From Asterella californica (Eukaryota; Streptophyta; Marchantiopsida; Marchantiales; Aytoniaceae), in assembly GCA_036924285.1 (NCBI GenBank), contig JAYKYS010000014.1, positions 5,456,001-5,520,000 of the forward strand: a stretch of DNA of 64,000 nt, in the 5' to 3' direction. Positions 43,632 through 54,190 of this stretch are shown in pieces (position 1 is the first letter of the stretch; each line of letters opens with the position of its first letter). Below the pieces are notes generated by a model. That model was not told where the DNA came from, ran no database searches, and saw only the letters and a list, made by a program, of their open reading frames with translations. Made by a program: the position numbers and the translations under genes.

Positions 43632-44857
43632 GTGAGAAGGGCCAGCAGAGTGAAATCGAGTAGAGCAAAGATCGATTCGCAGCTAGAGAGAAGGCGAGGA
43701 CGAAATTCTGAGAGAAGGAAGCACCATCGAGCTGAAGGAGTCTTCTGTAGACTCCCGGAAGCAGACATTGAAGGACGACTGAGAAGAATCAGAGGTGGAG
43801 TCTTGTTTGATTGAGGAGTAGCAAGACATTGACGGCAGCAGCAGCTCTGTGGAGTCGCATTGGAGCTGGGGTCGGAGCTAGAAGCACGCAAAAGACTGAA
43901 GATGCTACGGGAAGCAGACAGAAGACTATTTGAGGTTCTTCCCATGTTCTCTTCCTTTTCCACCGCTTCTCGCATCTTGTTTAGTATCTCCCGCGCTTCT
44001 CCGGTTGTTTGCAGGCAAACCGATCGATCGTTTCTCCATCCCGCATTTTCTTTCTATGAAATTGGGTGCGGAAGCGCTGCCCAATTTTTGATAGTCATCT
44101 TCTAGCTTCTTCCCAAACTATAATCGAGCTTTCCTAACTGTCGTTCTCAAATTCGATCCCGCAGCTATCAATTTCTCTATCCTACCGCACCTCTACTCTC
44201 AAATCCCTGTTCAGAAGACGCTTCGGAAGATCTGAACATCTTCGAAAGACGCTTCTGGATGTCTGAAGTCTTCGGAAGACGACTGTGTGCAATTCGTATC
44301 AAGAGTGGATTGGATTTGCTTTTGTGTTAAGAGAGGCTTGGTACGAATCTTGAGTGACTTGATGAGTTGTTTATTGTTTCGAGAAGCTGAAAGTTGGGAT
44401 CCAGGTCTGTGCCTCCCGATCTTCCAAGCTTCTCAAGTCCACATCTTCCTAGAGAGACTAGAAGACTGGAAAGGTTGGCAGAATGCGCGAGAAGACGTGA
44501 GGGTCTGTTACGGGTCTCTTTTCTCCGACCCATAGCAGCCTATTCCTTCTTCTTCCCGAACTTAGAAGAGAGTTGTGAGAAGTCTTGCTGGCGGAATCTG
44601 GAGAGAATGGTCGAGGGTCATGTCTTCTCGTCATGCAGCAAGCTTCTTCTGAGTGTGTATGAGAGGTGAGAAGTCGGAAGAGCAGAGTACAAATATCTTG
44701 CGTCTGTTGTGAGGTTAGATTGCGTGTCGGAAGCAGAAGACAGGTGAGATCAATGAAGGGAAGCTTGGCTGTGGGAAGTCTTCCGAGAATGTTATTGAAT
44801 CGGAAGCTATCCCGAGAGTCTTCCCAGAGGTCACTGTCACTGCAGGAGCCCGTGACC
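43632..44857 (+). other. C-like terminal region fused to A2
   Basis: The first 917 bases match 29810-30763 in reverse complement. From 44549 to 44857 no partner was found in the window. At about 44858 the sequence turns into A-family gag. The gag phase is open upstream from 44719 but has no ATG before 44893. Confidence 0.7.
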
Positions 44858-44892
44858 ATCAGCAGCAACCTGTTCAGCTTGATGCTGCTACG

Positions 44893-47193
44893 ATGAAGAT
44901 GTTCCAAGCTTTTTCCATGTTCATGCAGCAGCAGCAGAGCACAGAGAGGAAGGAGGTATTAGCAACCAAGGCGTTGCAATCTGTGGTGCATCAGATGGAC
45001 CAGTTCAAGGGGACAAATATCTCCAAGTACGTGCGATATTATGCTAGGGAGATGGAGGTGAACAAGGTACCTGAGAAGGAGATGGTGGAGAACTTTGAAC
45101 TTGCTGTTGTGCCTGAGATTCGTGGGCGTGTGAAAGAGCTCAAGCAGCAGCAAGGACAGAGTTGGGAGAGCTTTATGCGAGCTTTGAAGGAGGAATACTA
45201 CTCTGAAGATTCAGAGAGGGTGACCAAGAGAACGTTCTTGGAGTGGGTGGTGAAGCCTAACAAAGGTTTGTCTGTAAATGAGCTGTTAAGGGAGTTTGAT
45301 CGTCAGTATGCTCAGCTTTCTAGAACAGAGAAGCTTACACTAGAGGTGGAGAAGACCGAGCTTTTCCTACAAGCAGCGGACGTGACTATTCAGGAGAAGC
45401 TTGAGCTGTTGCTGGAAGATAAGAGTGAGGAGAGAGGATTGAAGACTGACTGGAAGGAGGTTGAAGAGGCTGTTTCTTTGCTGATCAAGAGACAGAGAAG
45501 AAGGGACAAGGTGGTGGTAAGTGAAGCAGCACCTCTGATAATTCCTGTCAAGCAGTTGCCTACTAAGCCCGCTTTGGTAATTGCTAGAGAGGAAGACTCA
45601 CCGCTTGATGAGTTGATTAAGGGTATGAAGGAGCTTAAGCTTAAGCTCACTAGGTTAGAAGAGAAGGAGCAGAATGTACAGCCTGCTATGCAAAGACCTC
45701 AGATGAGAGTAGGCTTTGTTCATCGTTGTATATGGTGCGATAGCCTAGACCATGTAAGAAGAGATTGTGGAGAGTTTTCAGATGCATTGAGGAAGGATCT
45801 TATCTTCTTCAAAGATGGTAAGATCCATTTGAGAGAGACTGGGATGATGCTGGGAACCAACTTTGGCAAGGGTGGTATGAAGAGGCTTGTGAATGAGATA
45901 TCAGCATCACATGCTGTTTCTCTTGTGAATGCTGCTACTTGTGGAGTGAAAGTGGAATTGGAGAGAGAGAAAGGGACTATTGGGTTGTGGTCTGATTTAG
46001 TGCGATCCGTAGCTAGAACAGAGTTAGACAAGGATGTGCTACGAAGGGTTGGCAACTCAATTCGAGAAACTACAGGATGGAATGACCATGTGGACACTAT
46101 GTCAGTGCATGCTTATGTTGCAAGAAGTCATCATGAAGCTGTACTAGAAGAAAAACGTAGGAGAGAGGATGCAGGTGAGGCTTCTACAGCCAAACGACCT
46201 GCTACAAGGAGTGAAAGGGCTAGACCAGAGACAAGGCAGGAGACAACACCTACTCGGGAGGAGACTATGGAGGATCTACCACCTACAACACCAAAGGAGA
46301 AGGAGAGAAGCAAGGAGAAGGGTAAGATGCCTGCATACAAACTTCAGTCCGACATTGAGATTGCTACAGACTTGAAGCAGGTGTTAGAGAACCGTATCTT
46401 GAATGGAAAGGTTGAGTTTACTTTGGGTGAGATTCTTGGGATTGCAAAGCGTGAGTTCCATGAGGTTATCATAGATATCATCAAGAGGAAACGTCAGATT
46501 TTGGGTGAAGCAGCTACGCTTAACGCTCTAGGGACCAAACTGTCGGAGGATGAGGAAGATGAGATTGCTGGTTACTGCTCTCAAGTATCAAAAGGGAGAT
46601 CGTATCAGCACGTGAGGTTTGAAGATGAGGTGGAAGCATCGCAGAAGAGCCATTACTCTCACAACCATTGGGCAAGAGCAACCACAGAGACCTTGGTGAA
46701 GTTGGGAGATCTGGAGGAACCTGTGGTGGCATTGATTGATCACGGCTCAGAGATAAATCTGATGTCTAAGGAGTTGTACAAGCGTGGGAGGTGGCCTATA
46801 GACACCGACCATGGATGGCTTATACGTGCTGCCAACAACCAGCGGGGAAAACTCTATGGTGCTTGCCCCAACATCAAGGTAACTGTGGGTGACATCAGTG
46901 ATGTTCAGAATTTCTTTGTGCAAGACATGTCAACCTATCCTATCATTCTAGGGCAGCCTTACATTACTGCTGTTAGAATGGAGACACGAGTTATGGATGA
47001 TGGTTCAGCCTATGCTAGGATACGTAGTAGAGACGGCAAAAGAGCTATTCAGTTTTTGACTGTTGCTGCAGAACATGAGAGGAATCGTGATAGCTTGAGA
47101 GACCGTCCACTACCTAAGATTACTCAGGAGTTTAGAGAGTCTAGGGGTTTTGGCAGAGTACCATTGAAGAGCGAGACGTCAACGGTACAGTAG
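44893..47193 (+). CDS. gag-protease of A2
   Basis: 766 residues from the first available ATG. The gag domain (FELAVVPEIRGRVKEL, EEYYSEDSERVTKRTFLEW) is followed by a zinc knuckle CIWCDSLDHVRRDC near residue 279, a charged linker rich in Arg, Glu and Thr, and a retropepsin-like domain with ALIDHGSEINLMS near residue 616 and PIILGQPYI. The protease has DHG instead of DTG or DSG, as in D2. The native N-terminus (see A1) is missing. The frame stops at 47193 while the pol phase has been open since 47145, giving a 46-base overlap. Confidence 0.93.
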   Translation: MKMFQAFSMFMQQQQSTERKEVLATKALQSVVHQMDQFKGTNISKYVRYYAREMEVNKVPEKEMVENFELAVVPEIRGRVKELKQQQGQSWESFMRALKEEYYSEDSERVTKRTFLEWVVKPNKGLSVNELLREFDRQYAQLSRTEKLTLEVEKTELFLQAADVTIQEKLELLLEDKSEERGLKTDWKEVEEAVSLLIKRQRRRDKVVVSEAAPLIIPVKQLPTKPALVIAREEDSPLDELIKGMKELKLKLTRLEEKEQNVQPAMQRPQMRVGFVHRCIWCDSLDHVRRDCGEFSDALRKDLIFFKDGKIHLRETGMMLGTNFGKGGMKRLVNEISASHAVSLVNAATCGVKVELEREKGTIGLWSDLVRSVARTELDKDVLRRVGNSIRETTGWNDHVDTMSVHAYVARSHHEAVLEEKRRREDAGEASTAKRPATRSERARPETRQETTPTREETMEDLPPTTPKEKERSKEKGKMPAYKLQSDIEIATDLKQVLENRILNGKVEFTLGEILGIAKREFHEVIIDIIKRKRQILGEAATLNALGTKLSEDEEDEIAGYCSQVSKGRSYQHVRFEDEVEASQKSHYSHNHWARATTETLVKLGDLEEPVVALIDHGSEINLMSKELYKRGRWPIDTDHGWLIRAANNQRGKLYGACPNIKVTVGDISDVQNFFVQDMSTYPIILGQPYITAVRMETRVMDDGSAYARIRSRDGKRAIQFLTVAAEHERNRDSLRDRPLPKITQEFRESRGFGRVPLKSETSTVQ
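47145..47151 (+). promoter_or_regulatory. -1 frameshift heptamer GGGTTTT (A2)
   Basis: The gag codons are AGG GGT TTT GGC. The pol phase has a TAG at 47142-47144 and opens exactly at the first G of the heptamer. A -1 slip on G GGT TTT would give GGG TTT TGG and lead into pol. A downstream structure was not tested. Confidence 0.75.
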
Positions 47194-50100
47194 AGCTAGG
47201 ATTCTCGCCTGATCCAATAAAGCAGGAAGCTTTATCCACTAGCTTCTTGGGATTGACGTCATGTGGATCAGTATGTTATAGGAAGGTTGAGAATCTGAAG
47301 AGATTTGAGAGACAACATGTGAAGTATGTACAACAGTCTTTGTGGGATAGTGGAGAGTTAGCAGGAGATGAATACATATCTGGAGTATTTGAAGAGCAGT
47401 ATTTGGTAGATACTATAGGGGAGTTGAAATCTATATTAGAAAGCTCTACAGATGATGTAGATAGAGTGGTGAGAGTGAGCTCCAAGGAGCTTTATGATGT
47501 AATTGATAAGTTTATAGATCGACAAGAAGTGTATGTGGAGACCAAGTACAAGTCAGTGGCAAAGAAAGTCAAATCAGTGGCTTTGCCTTTGCCACTCGAT
47601 TACAATCAGAAGATGGAGCAAGCTGCACGAGAACCGACGCTCAGAGGACCGAGAAGAATTGGGCACCAGTTCACAGAAACAACACTGAAGGAGCTGAAGA
47701 TTGGAGGTGATGGATTTCTTACCGAGCAAGAGAAGAAGAGCTTCAGGGAGATGCTATCTAGGCATGGTAAGGCGTTCGCGTTTGAGTCACATGAAGTAGG
47801 ATGTGTAGATCCAAGTGTAGTTTCACCTATGGTAATCTTTACTATACCGCATGTGCCTTGGAATCTACGTCCTATCCTTGTGCCTAGAGCTCATCTGCCA
47901 AAGCTGATAGACTTGCTTAATGAGAGAATTATGATGGGTATCTTGGAACCATCTATAGCTCCCTACTCTAGCAGATGGTTTACTGTTCCGAAGAAGAGTG
48001 GAGCTTTGAGATTCATTCAAGATATGCAGCCAGTTAACAAGGTGACTATCAGGAATATGGGTATAGGACCTATTGTAGACGAGTTTGCAGAGGCTTTTGC
48101 TGGTCGTGCTATCTATTCAATGGGAGACTTATATTCAGGGTATGATCAGTTTCAGTTATCCTCAGAGAGTAGAGACTTGACTACAATGAGGACACCTTTG
48201 GGATTACTGAGGATGTGCACCTTGCCACAAGGTGCTACCAATTCTGTAGCACATATGATGAATGGCATGAACAAAGTTTTGAGGGATTTCATTCCTGAAA
48301 AAACTATGCCATTCCTTGATGATGTGCCGATCAAAGGGTGTGCTGAGGAGGAGAAGAATGAGGTAATGGATCAGAGGGGGTGCCGTAAGTTTGTTGCAGA
48401 TCACATAGCTGATTGTGATAAGATACTGAGTCGACTGGAGGAGGTTCATTTGACTTTATCAGGAGCAAAGTCTGTATTTGGAGAACAAGAGGTGTTGATT
48501 GTGGGGCACCTATGTGGATCTTATGGTCGGAAACCTTGTCCAAACAAGGTTGATGCCATTCGAAGGATGAAGGAGACATGTGGGTCAGTTACCGAGGTGA
48601 GAAGGTTTCTAGGTGCATGTGTATTTTACCATATATGGATACCACACTTTGCACATGTAGCAGATCCGTTGTACAAGTTGTTGAGGAAGGGGCAAAGATT
48701 TCAGTGGCAAGAGGAGCAAAGCGAGTCTATGAAGAAGTTGAAGGATTTGTTGTCTTCACCACCAACTCTACGGAAGGTAACATATGAGTTGGGTAGATCT
48801 ATTATCATTACTGTTGATACTAGTCCTATTGGCATTGGATGGGCTGTAGGACAAGACGATGAAGATGGAAATAGATATGTGGTGCGTTTTGGAGCTAAGG
48901 TGTTAAGTTCACGGCAGAGAGACTACCCTCAGGTCAAGAGAGAACTATGGGGAGTAGTTACTGCGATGAAGAGTGACAAGGAATACTTGATAGGAGCACC
49001 TGTGGTTGTGGAGACAGATTGTTTACCTCTCTTGGGAATGATCACTAGCTGTACAACTCCAGATATTGCTATGTTGAGGTGGATAGCATATATCAAGTCC
49101 TTGAACCCAGAGTTTAGACATATTGCAGGGAAGGACAATCCTGTGGCAGATATGTTATCAAGGGCTAGGTATTACGATGAGAAAGAAATGATAGATGATC
49201 AGGAGGATGTGGGAACAGAGTTCTATTCTAGTGCTCTTGCTAGAAGAGATAGAAGCTGTTTTGCAGCCTCGTTGGAGTTTTTTGAGGAAACTATGTATGA
49301 TGGCGAGTGCTTGGATCTTGGACGCTATTTGAGTTCACTGGAAAGGCAAGAAGGCTGGTCTGATGCAGATTTCAAGAGGATCCGTAGAATAGCTTATGGT
49401 TACTTTTTACATGAAGGACATCTATGGAAGCGTCCTAAGCTACAAGGAGGTATACCGCAACGGGTGGTATGTGACTTGGAATTGCAGCAGCAGCTGATCA
49501 AGGAGTTTCATGAGAGTCTATGGGCCGGTCATAGAGGAGTTTGGGCTACATTTGCCAAGATAAAGGAGAAGTATTGGTGGAAGGGTATGTATAAGGATGT
49601 AGTACAGTTTGTTTCATCCTGTATATCTTGCCAGATGTATTCCAACATACGTCATCGTGATGGATTGCATCCTACTTATCCTTTAGCCATTCATTACAAA
49701 TGGGTAGTTGATCTGGTAACTATGCCATTTGGACTTGGACAAATGAGGTATCTAGTCTTGGCTAGAGAAGATCTATCTAACCAAGTCGAAGGCCGTGCCC
49801 TGAGGACGAAGACCACTGCTAGTGTCTGCCGCTTTCTACTTGAAGATGTTATTTGTAGGTATGGGTGTGTGGGAAAGATCACTGCAGATAGGGGTGAGCT
49901 GGATTCACAAGAAGCAGTTGAGTTCTTCAAGCGATTGGGAAATAAGTTGGCGTTAACCACTGCTTACAATCCTGAAGGGAATGGCAAGAGCGAACGAGGT
50001 CATCCGCCAATCATCAAAGCTTTGGTAAAAGCTTGCAAGGGTAAGATCCGTGAATGGCCTAGACTGCTACCATTTGCTTTGTGGGCAGATCGTACAACTC

Positions 50101-50657
50101 ATAGTACCGTTACAGGCTTTATGTCAGCAGAGTTGATACTAGGGCAAAAACCTGTGATGCCGATTGAGGAGGTTGTGCCTACTTGGAATGTTTTGCCATG
50201 GGAAGATGGTAGAAGTACGGAGGATCTTCTTGCATTAAGGATCCAACAGTTAGAACGGAGACCTGAGGATGTTGCCAAAGCTGTGGAAAGGTTGAAGACT
50301 GCTAGAGAGAGAAACAAAGGCAGATTTGATAGAACGCATAGATTACGACCCAAACCAGTTAAAGAAGGTGATTGGGTGTTAGTCTATGATAGTAGTCTTG
50401 ATAATCAGCATAGCACTATCAGGAAGTTCTCCAAGAGATGGTTTGGACCTTATGTGGTGTTAGAAGTTTATGATAATGCCACATACTCCTTGAGAGAGTT
50501 AGATGGTGCAGTGCTCAAGATACCAGTCGCAGGAAAGAGAATCAAGCTCTTTAGAAGGAGAGGGGAGGATCGGAACGTTGCAGAGTTTACAGAGGATGAA
50601 GCTGAAGACTCAATGCAGGTTGAAGATGAGTTTGAAGCCGAAGCTGAAGAGTCTTGA
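47145..50657 (+). CDS. pol of A2 (RT, RNase H, integrase)
   Basis: Open from the frameshift site; the first initiator-like codon in phase is a TTG at 47247, so a -1 shift is the likelier entry. Counting from 47247: RT with the FLDD motif at residues 356-359, RNase H (VDTSPIGIGWAVG, TDCLPLL, KDNPVADMLSRARY), integrase zinc domain (GHRGVWATF, CISCQ), catalytic core with WVVDLVTM, D881 in TADRGEL and E916 in GKSER, then a GPY module (RWFGPYVV). The tail is acidic. There is no chromodomain. It is full length for RT-RH-integrase and has no internal stop. Confidence 0.95.
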   Translation, partial: GFWQSTIEERDVNGTVELGFSPDPIKQEALSTSFLGLTSCGSVCYRKVENLKRFERQHVKYVQQSLWDSGELAGDEYISGVFEEQYLVDTIGELKSILESSTDDVDRVVRVSSKELYDVIDKFIDRQEVYVETKYKSVAKKVKSVALPLPLDYNQKMEQAAREPTLRGPRRIGHQFTETTLKELKIGGDGFLTEQEKKSFREMLSRHGKAFAFESHEVGCVDPSVVSPMVIFTIPHVPWNLRPILVPRAHLPKLIDLLNERIMMGILEPSIAPYSSRWFTVPKKSGALRFIQDMQPVNKVTIRNMGIGPIVDEFAEAFAGRAIYSMGDLYSGYDQFQLSSESRDLTTMRTPLGLLRMCTLPQGATNSVAHMMNGMNKVLRDFIPEKTMPFLDDVPIKGCAEEEKNEVMDQRGCRKFVADHIADCDKILSRLEEVHLTLSGAKSVFGEQEVLIVGHLCGSYGRKPCPNKVDAIRRMKETCGSVTEVRRFLGACVFYHIWIPHFAHVADPLYKLLRKGQRFQWQEEQSESMKKLKDLLSSPPTLRKVTYELGRSIIITVDTSPIGIGWAVGQDDEDGNRYVVRFGAKVLSSRQRDYPQVKRELWGVVTAMKSDKEYLIGAPVVVETDCLPLLGMITSCTTPDIAMLRWIAYIKSLNPEFRHIAGKDNPVADMLSRARYYDEKEMIDDQEDVGTEFYSSALARRDRSCFAASLEFFEETMYDGECLDLGRYLSSLERQEGWSDADFKRIRRIAYGYFLHEGHLWKRPKLQGGIPQRVVCDLELQQQLIKEFHESLWAGHRGVWATFAKIKEKYWWKGMYKDVVQFVSSCISCQMYSNIRHRDGLHPTYPLAIHYKWVVDLVTMPFGLGQMRYLVLAREDLSNQVEGRALRTKTTASVCRFLLEDVICRYGCVGKITADRGELDSQEAVEFFKRLGNKLALTTAYNPEGNGKSERGHPPIIKALVKACKGKIREWPRLLPFALWADRTTHSTVTGFMSAELILGQKPVMPIEEVVPTWNVLPWEDGRSTEDLLALRIQQLERRPEDVAKAVERLKTARERNKGRFDRTHRLRPKPVKEGDWVLVYDSSLDNQHSTIRKFSKRWFGPYVVLEVYDNATYSLRELDGAVLKIPVAGKRIKLFRRRGEDRNVAEFTEDEAEDSMQVEDEFEAEAEES

Positions 50658-50689
50658 TCTGGATGGCACATACCGGAGGATGTGCAGGT

Positions 50690-50703
50690 TCAGAGGGGGT
50701 GGA
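50690..50703 (+). promoter_or_regulatory. polypurine tract of A2
   Basis: Purine-rich CAGAGGGGGTGGA directly before the 3' LTR, the plus-strand primer. The complement is at 483-495 in A1. Confidence 0.85.
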
Positions 50704-51986
50704 TGTCGCGCTACTTGGCGGCTACATGTTATATTTCTACTCCGACGCTTGAGTTTAGTAATTCTAGAAGTTAGCTTATATTACTTCTAGTCGTTTATGT
50801 ATATGTTTGACACCTTTGCATACGGTGTTAACACTATTTTGAGTCTTAGTAGGTTGATAACCATATTGATAGGGCTTAAGCTCATGGGTTGTATTTGCGT
50901 GTCACCCATGCACGCTTTCTAGCTGATTTAAGTTATTTTTCGGGGTTGCGTGTCGTTTTAAGTGATTTAAGTTTTACGCTGGCACTCTAGGGGGCTTGAC
51001 GTGGTAGCCTATGAGTAAAACTAAGTTGCCACGTGGTTTATGGTACTAAAGGACAACCAAGTGGAGCTATGAACTCCCATTGGTCTGTTTTTGTCTTTTG
51101 TTAAATTCTAAATTTAGAAACAGAGCTCTAGAGAGGAGTTCGAGCATTTGGTGGGGGATCTTCGAAATCTGAGAGCACAGGAGGGTAGAGCTCGTCATGC
51201 CAAGCACTCCCGGTGAAATTTTCGATCGATTTGAGTCAATAAAGACGAAGTTATGACCAATTGAAGTTCGAATTGTGCTAGAATTGAATCACTTTTGTTG
51301 GATTTAGGGTTTTCAGTGTCACTTGCAGCAGATTTGAGGAAATTGCTTCAAAACTTCGAGGTTGTGTTCTCCGCCAGCAGGGCTACGATTTCACAAAAAG
51401 TTTCATGTCGATTGAGCAACTGAGTAATTCAGGGTGGTCGCTGAAGCTGAGGGGGTCTGAAAAGCTCTTAATCTAGAGCAGCGACTTCAGAGGAGGAGAT
51501 CTGCAGTTCTGTGTACATTCAGGAGTCCCAACTTCACAGGGATGTTCAGCACCCTGTAGACTGAAAATCCTGTAAGAAACTTCGAAATTGATCGAGCCAA
51601 ACTCTTGTTATAGGTTGAAATAGCCAGCTAGGTACCAGAAATTGCCGTAGTTTTCTTGCTCAAAACTTTTCTGTTCATATCTCCGTGTCAGAATTTGATC
51701 TCAGGCTGAAATTTCGTCTGTGAATTCAGTAGTACCTCATTTGCATGCAGGGGAAGTTTAGTGGTCTAAACCTTCATAGTTTTCCTCTCCGTGAGTGTCA
51801 AAGTTCATCGCCGGATCCTGTTACTGCCGGCTAGACCTAAATTTCGCCTTATGGGTATATTACTAGATCTTACACATCTATGTGAGTGTTTATAGCCCCT
51901 GTTGTAACCAGAAAGCCAACCTCTTGAGTGAACAACCACAGTCAGAAGCCCGGCGCTTTCCTAGGTAGACGGATCACACTCCGACA
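50704..51986 (+). repeat. 3' LTR of A2
   Basis: 1283 bases from TGTCGCGC to CCGACA. It matches the A1 LTR in reverse orientation apart from about 100 bases. No 5' partner is present. Confidence 0.92.
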
Positions 51987-52552
51987 ATGTGTGAAGTGTA
52001 TATCTTTGGAATAATAACCTAGCTGCATTCTTCAGACGAAGAGCTTTCCCAGGATACCTCATTTGCTGAGAACGGACGTCGGACGACGAAGTTATGGCCC
52101 TGAGAAGAAGAACCAAAACAAGACAGAAATTCACGCAACTTCGCGATCGAGAGACTTTGCACGTGAGGAGGCGAGAGGAAAAAGCTATAAGAAGAGTCAA
52201 AAGCAAATCACTTTCTATTATTTCCGCTCGTGAGTTTACTGTAGCGCTCTGCAACGATCGATACGAGAGAGGCGAAGGCTATCTTCGACGAAGAGAGACT
52301 TCCTACGGTTTAGTGCGAAGGAGAAGCGAGAACTGTCTTCGGCGAAGTTTATCTTTTTACATTCAGTACCGCATGAGGAAGTTTCGTAATCTCAAGAGAC
52401 GAAGGAACTTCGGATCTTTGGAGAAGATGAGAGGGATGCAGACGTCGAGGAAGTCAAAGTTGAAGACTATAGGGACGAAGTGACCGGACTTCAGTCCGTA
52501 TAGGGAATGACTGGAAGAAATGGGGATGGCGTTCTTGATGGAGAATTGAGGG
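51987..52552 (+). other. element E leader, weak ORF
   Basis: A 129-residue Arg-rich frame (52094-52483) is in the same phase as the following large ORF but separated by stops. It reads as low-complexity Arg/Lys/Glu sequence, and I cannot support it as a real protein. CGAAG words begin here and run through E. Confidence 0.4.
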
Positions 52553-54190
52553 GTGATCTCTTCGGAGCTGATGCAGGAGATTCTCATCTGCAAGAGGCAT
52601 CCTTCCGAAGATCTTCGGGCAAGACCACTCAACTGGACACTATCACATTGGAGCTTCCTCTTAGGAATTGACAATGCCGGAAGACCAGGTGATCTTATGT
52701 ACGATAGCACCTGCAAGCCGTCTTCGGACGAAGTGACGAAGTACAGTGACTTGTTCTTGACGATGCCGATGGGGTCGAACGGATTCAAGGTGCACAGCTA
52801 CATCAATCCGTTCAAGAGAAATGTCGCGATTGCACTCAATACCATCTTCAAGCCACAGCGGACTTCGTATCTGACCAATTGGCAGATACATGTCATTGAG
52901 CAGATCTTCGAAGACAAGAAGGCGTATTGGATGAAGATCTTCCACGAGCATGTTCAGAAGTTGTACGCTATCTTCGACGATGGTGGGTCAACATATTTTG
53001 CGGCCTTCGTAGTGGTCTTCTATCGGGGGATGAAGTTACTATCTCCAGAAGAAGAAGAGAAGTTTGAACGAAGAACGACGTCTGAAGATGAACTTTTGAT
53101 GGAGCCGACTCCTCGGAGGGAAGAGCTGATGACTCCAGTGACTTCGGTGCGACCTAGCACTCGGGCGAAGAGGAAGATGACAGAAGCAGGAACTTCGTGT
53201 GGTGCGACTTCGAGGCAGAAGAAGAAAGTGAAGGGGACGACCACGACTTCAGACGAAGGAGCCGAAGATGTTCAGACTCCAGCAAGATCTTCTTCAGTAG
53301 AAATCGTAGGGGAAACAGGTCGAGGAGGAAGTCAGCCGATCAAGGACCAAGAAGCATTTGTAATAAGAAGAGTATCTTCGGGGGCTACACTTCGAAAACC
53401 TCCTCAGGAAGCAGTTCGGACTTCACCCCGACTTGATGAAGCTACAACTTTGACGCAGCGAGATCCGAGTATAAGAAAGGAGTTACGCATGTTTGAGAAG
53501 ACCTTGGAGTTTCTCAGCGGTACCGCATTACCCATTCTGGCACAATTGGACATGCAGCGGCATGTGTATGAGAATGAGACGAATGTATTTTTGTCTTTAA
53601 ACGACCTTCTTAGCGTAGTGCACTTCGGACGACAAGGATGGCTTGCAGAGAAGGACATCTTAATGAAGAAGCTAGAGGGCTCTTCGAACGAAGTGAAGAA
53701 GTTGACAACGGAGCGCGATACTTTGGTGGTCGCAAGGTATGAAGATCAGGTCAAAGCTTCTAAGGAGATATAAGATTTGCAGGCGAAGTTCAATCTCATG
53801 ACTTCGCGGTTTCACGACATGAAGTCGAAGAAGGAGGCTTTACTGGAGCAGTTGACCACAAGGGATGAGGAGTTATCCAAGGCTCAGAAGGCGAAGGAGA
53901 TTACAGAAACGAAGGCCGAAGAGCTTCGAATGAAGGTGAATGAGGTTACGACTACATACTTCACCATCGAACTCAACGCGACAGAAATGGAGCTTCTCCA
54001 GCGACTTCAGGCAGAGTTGACGATAGCGCCAGATCCTTCGACAAAGAGCAAAATAGTTAGACTAGCGGAGAGAATTATTCGAGATTTGAAAGAGCTTAGA
54101 GAGACAGTTAAGTTTACGTTATGCAGTATAGGACAGACATTACAGTTAGGTAGAGTAGAAACTTTAGTTTCGCCAAGTGAGGAGTCGTGA
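52553..54190 (+). pseudogene. unknown coiled-coil protein of element E
   Basis: One phase throughout, interrupted only by a TAA at 53771-53773. The first ATG is 52571. The N-terminal domain (about 160 residues) has PLNWTLSHWSFLLG, HSYINPFKRNVAIAL, NWQIHVIEQIF, FHEHVQKLYAIF and YRGMKLLSPEEEEKF. Then comes a Ser/Thr/Lys linker with RQKKKVKG, then about 250 residues of heptad-rich coiled coil (KKEALLEQLTTRDEELSKAQ). The order, linker style and several short blocks match the C protein (26783-28742). No nuclease, polymerase or zinc motif is present. The family is not recognised; a structural protein of a mobile element is my inference. Confidence 0.6.

Larger units (their letters stand above)
44858..51986 (+). 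mobile_element. Ty3/Gypsy element A2, best preserved coding copy
   Basis: Gag-protease and pol frames are open throughout and the 3' LTR is complete. The 5' LTR, primer site and first 22-24 gag codons (compare A1, MANQG) are replaced by C-like sequence. With no 5' LTR it cannot form a normal full transcript, unless the upstream C-like region acts as a promoter. Confidence 0.92.

Noticed and set aside
44858..51986. A2 as an autonomous, active element
   Set aside because: The coding frames are intact, but the 5' LTR, primer site and gag N-terminus are missing.
52094..52483. Arg-rich 129-residue protein
   Set aside because: Low complexity, no homologous frame in C, and stops before the main frame.
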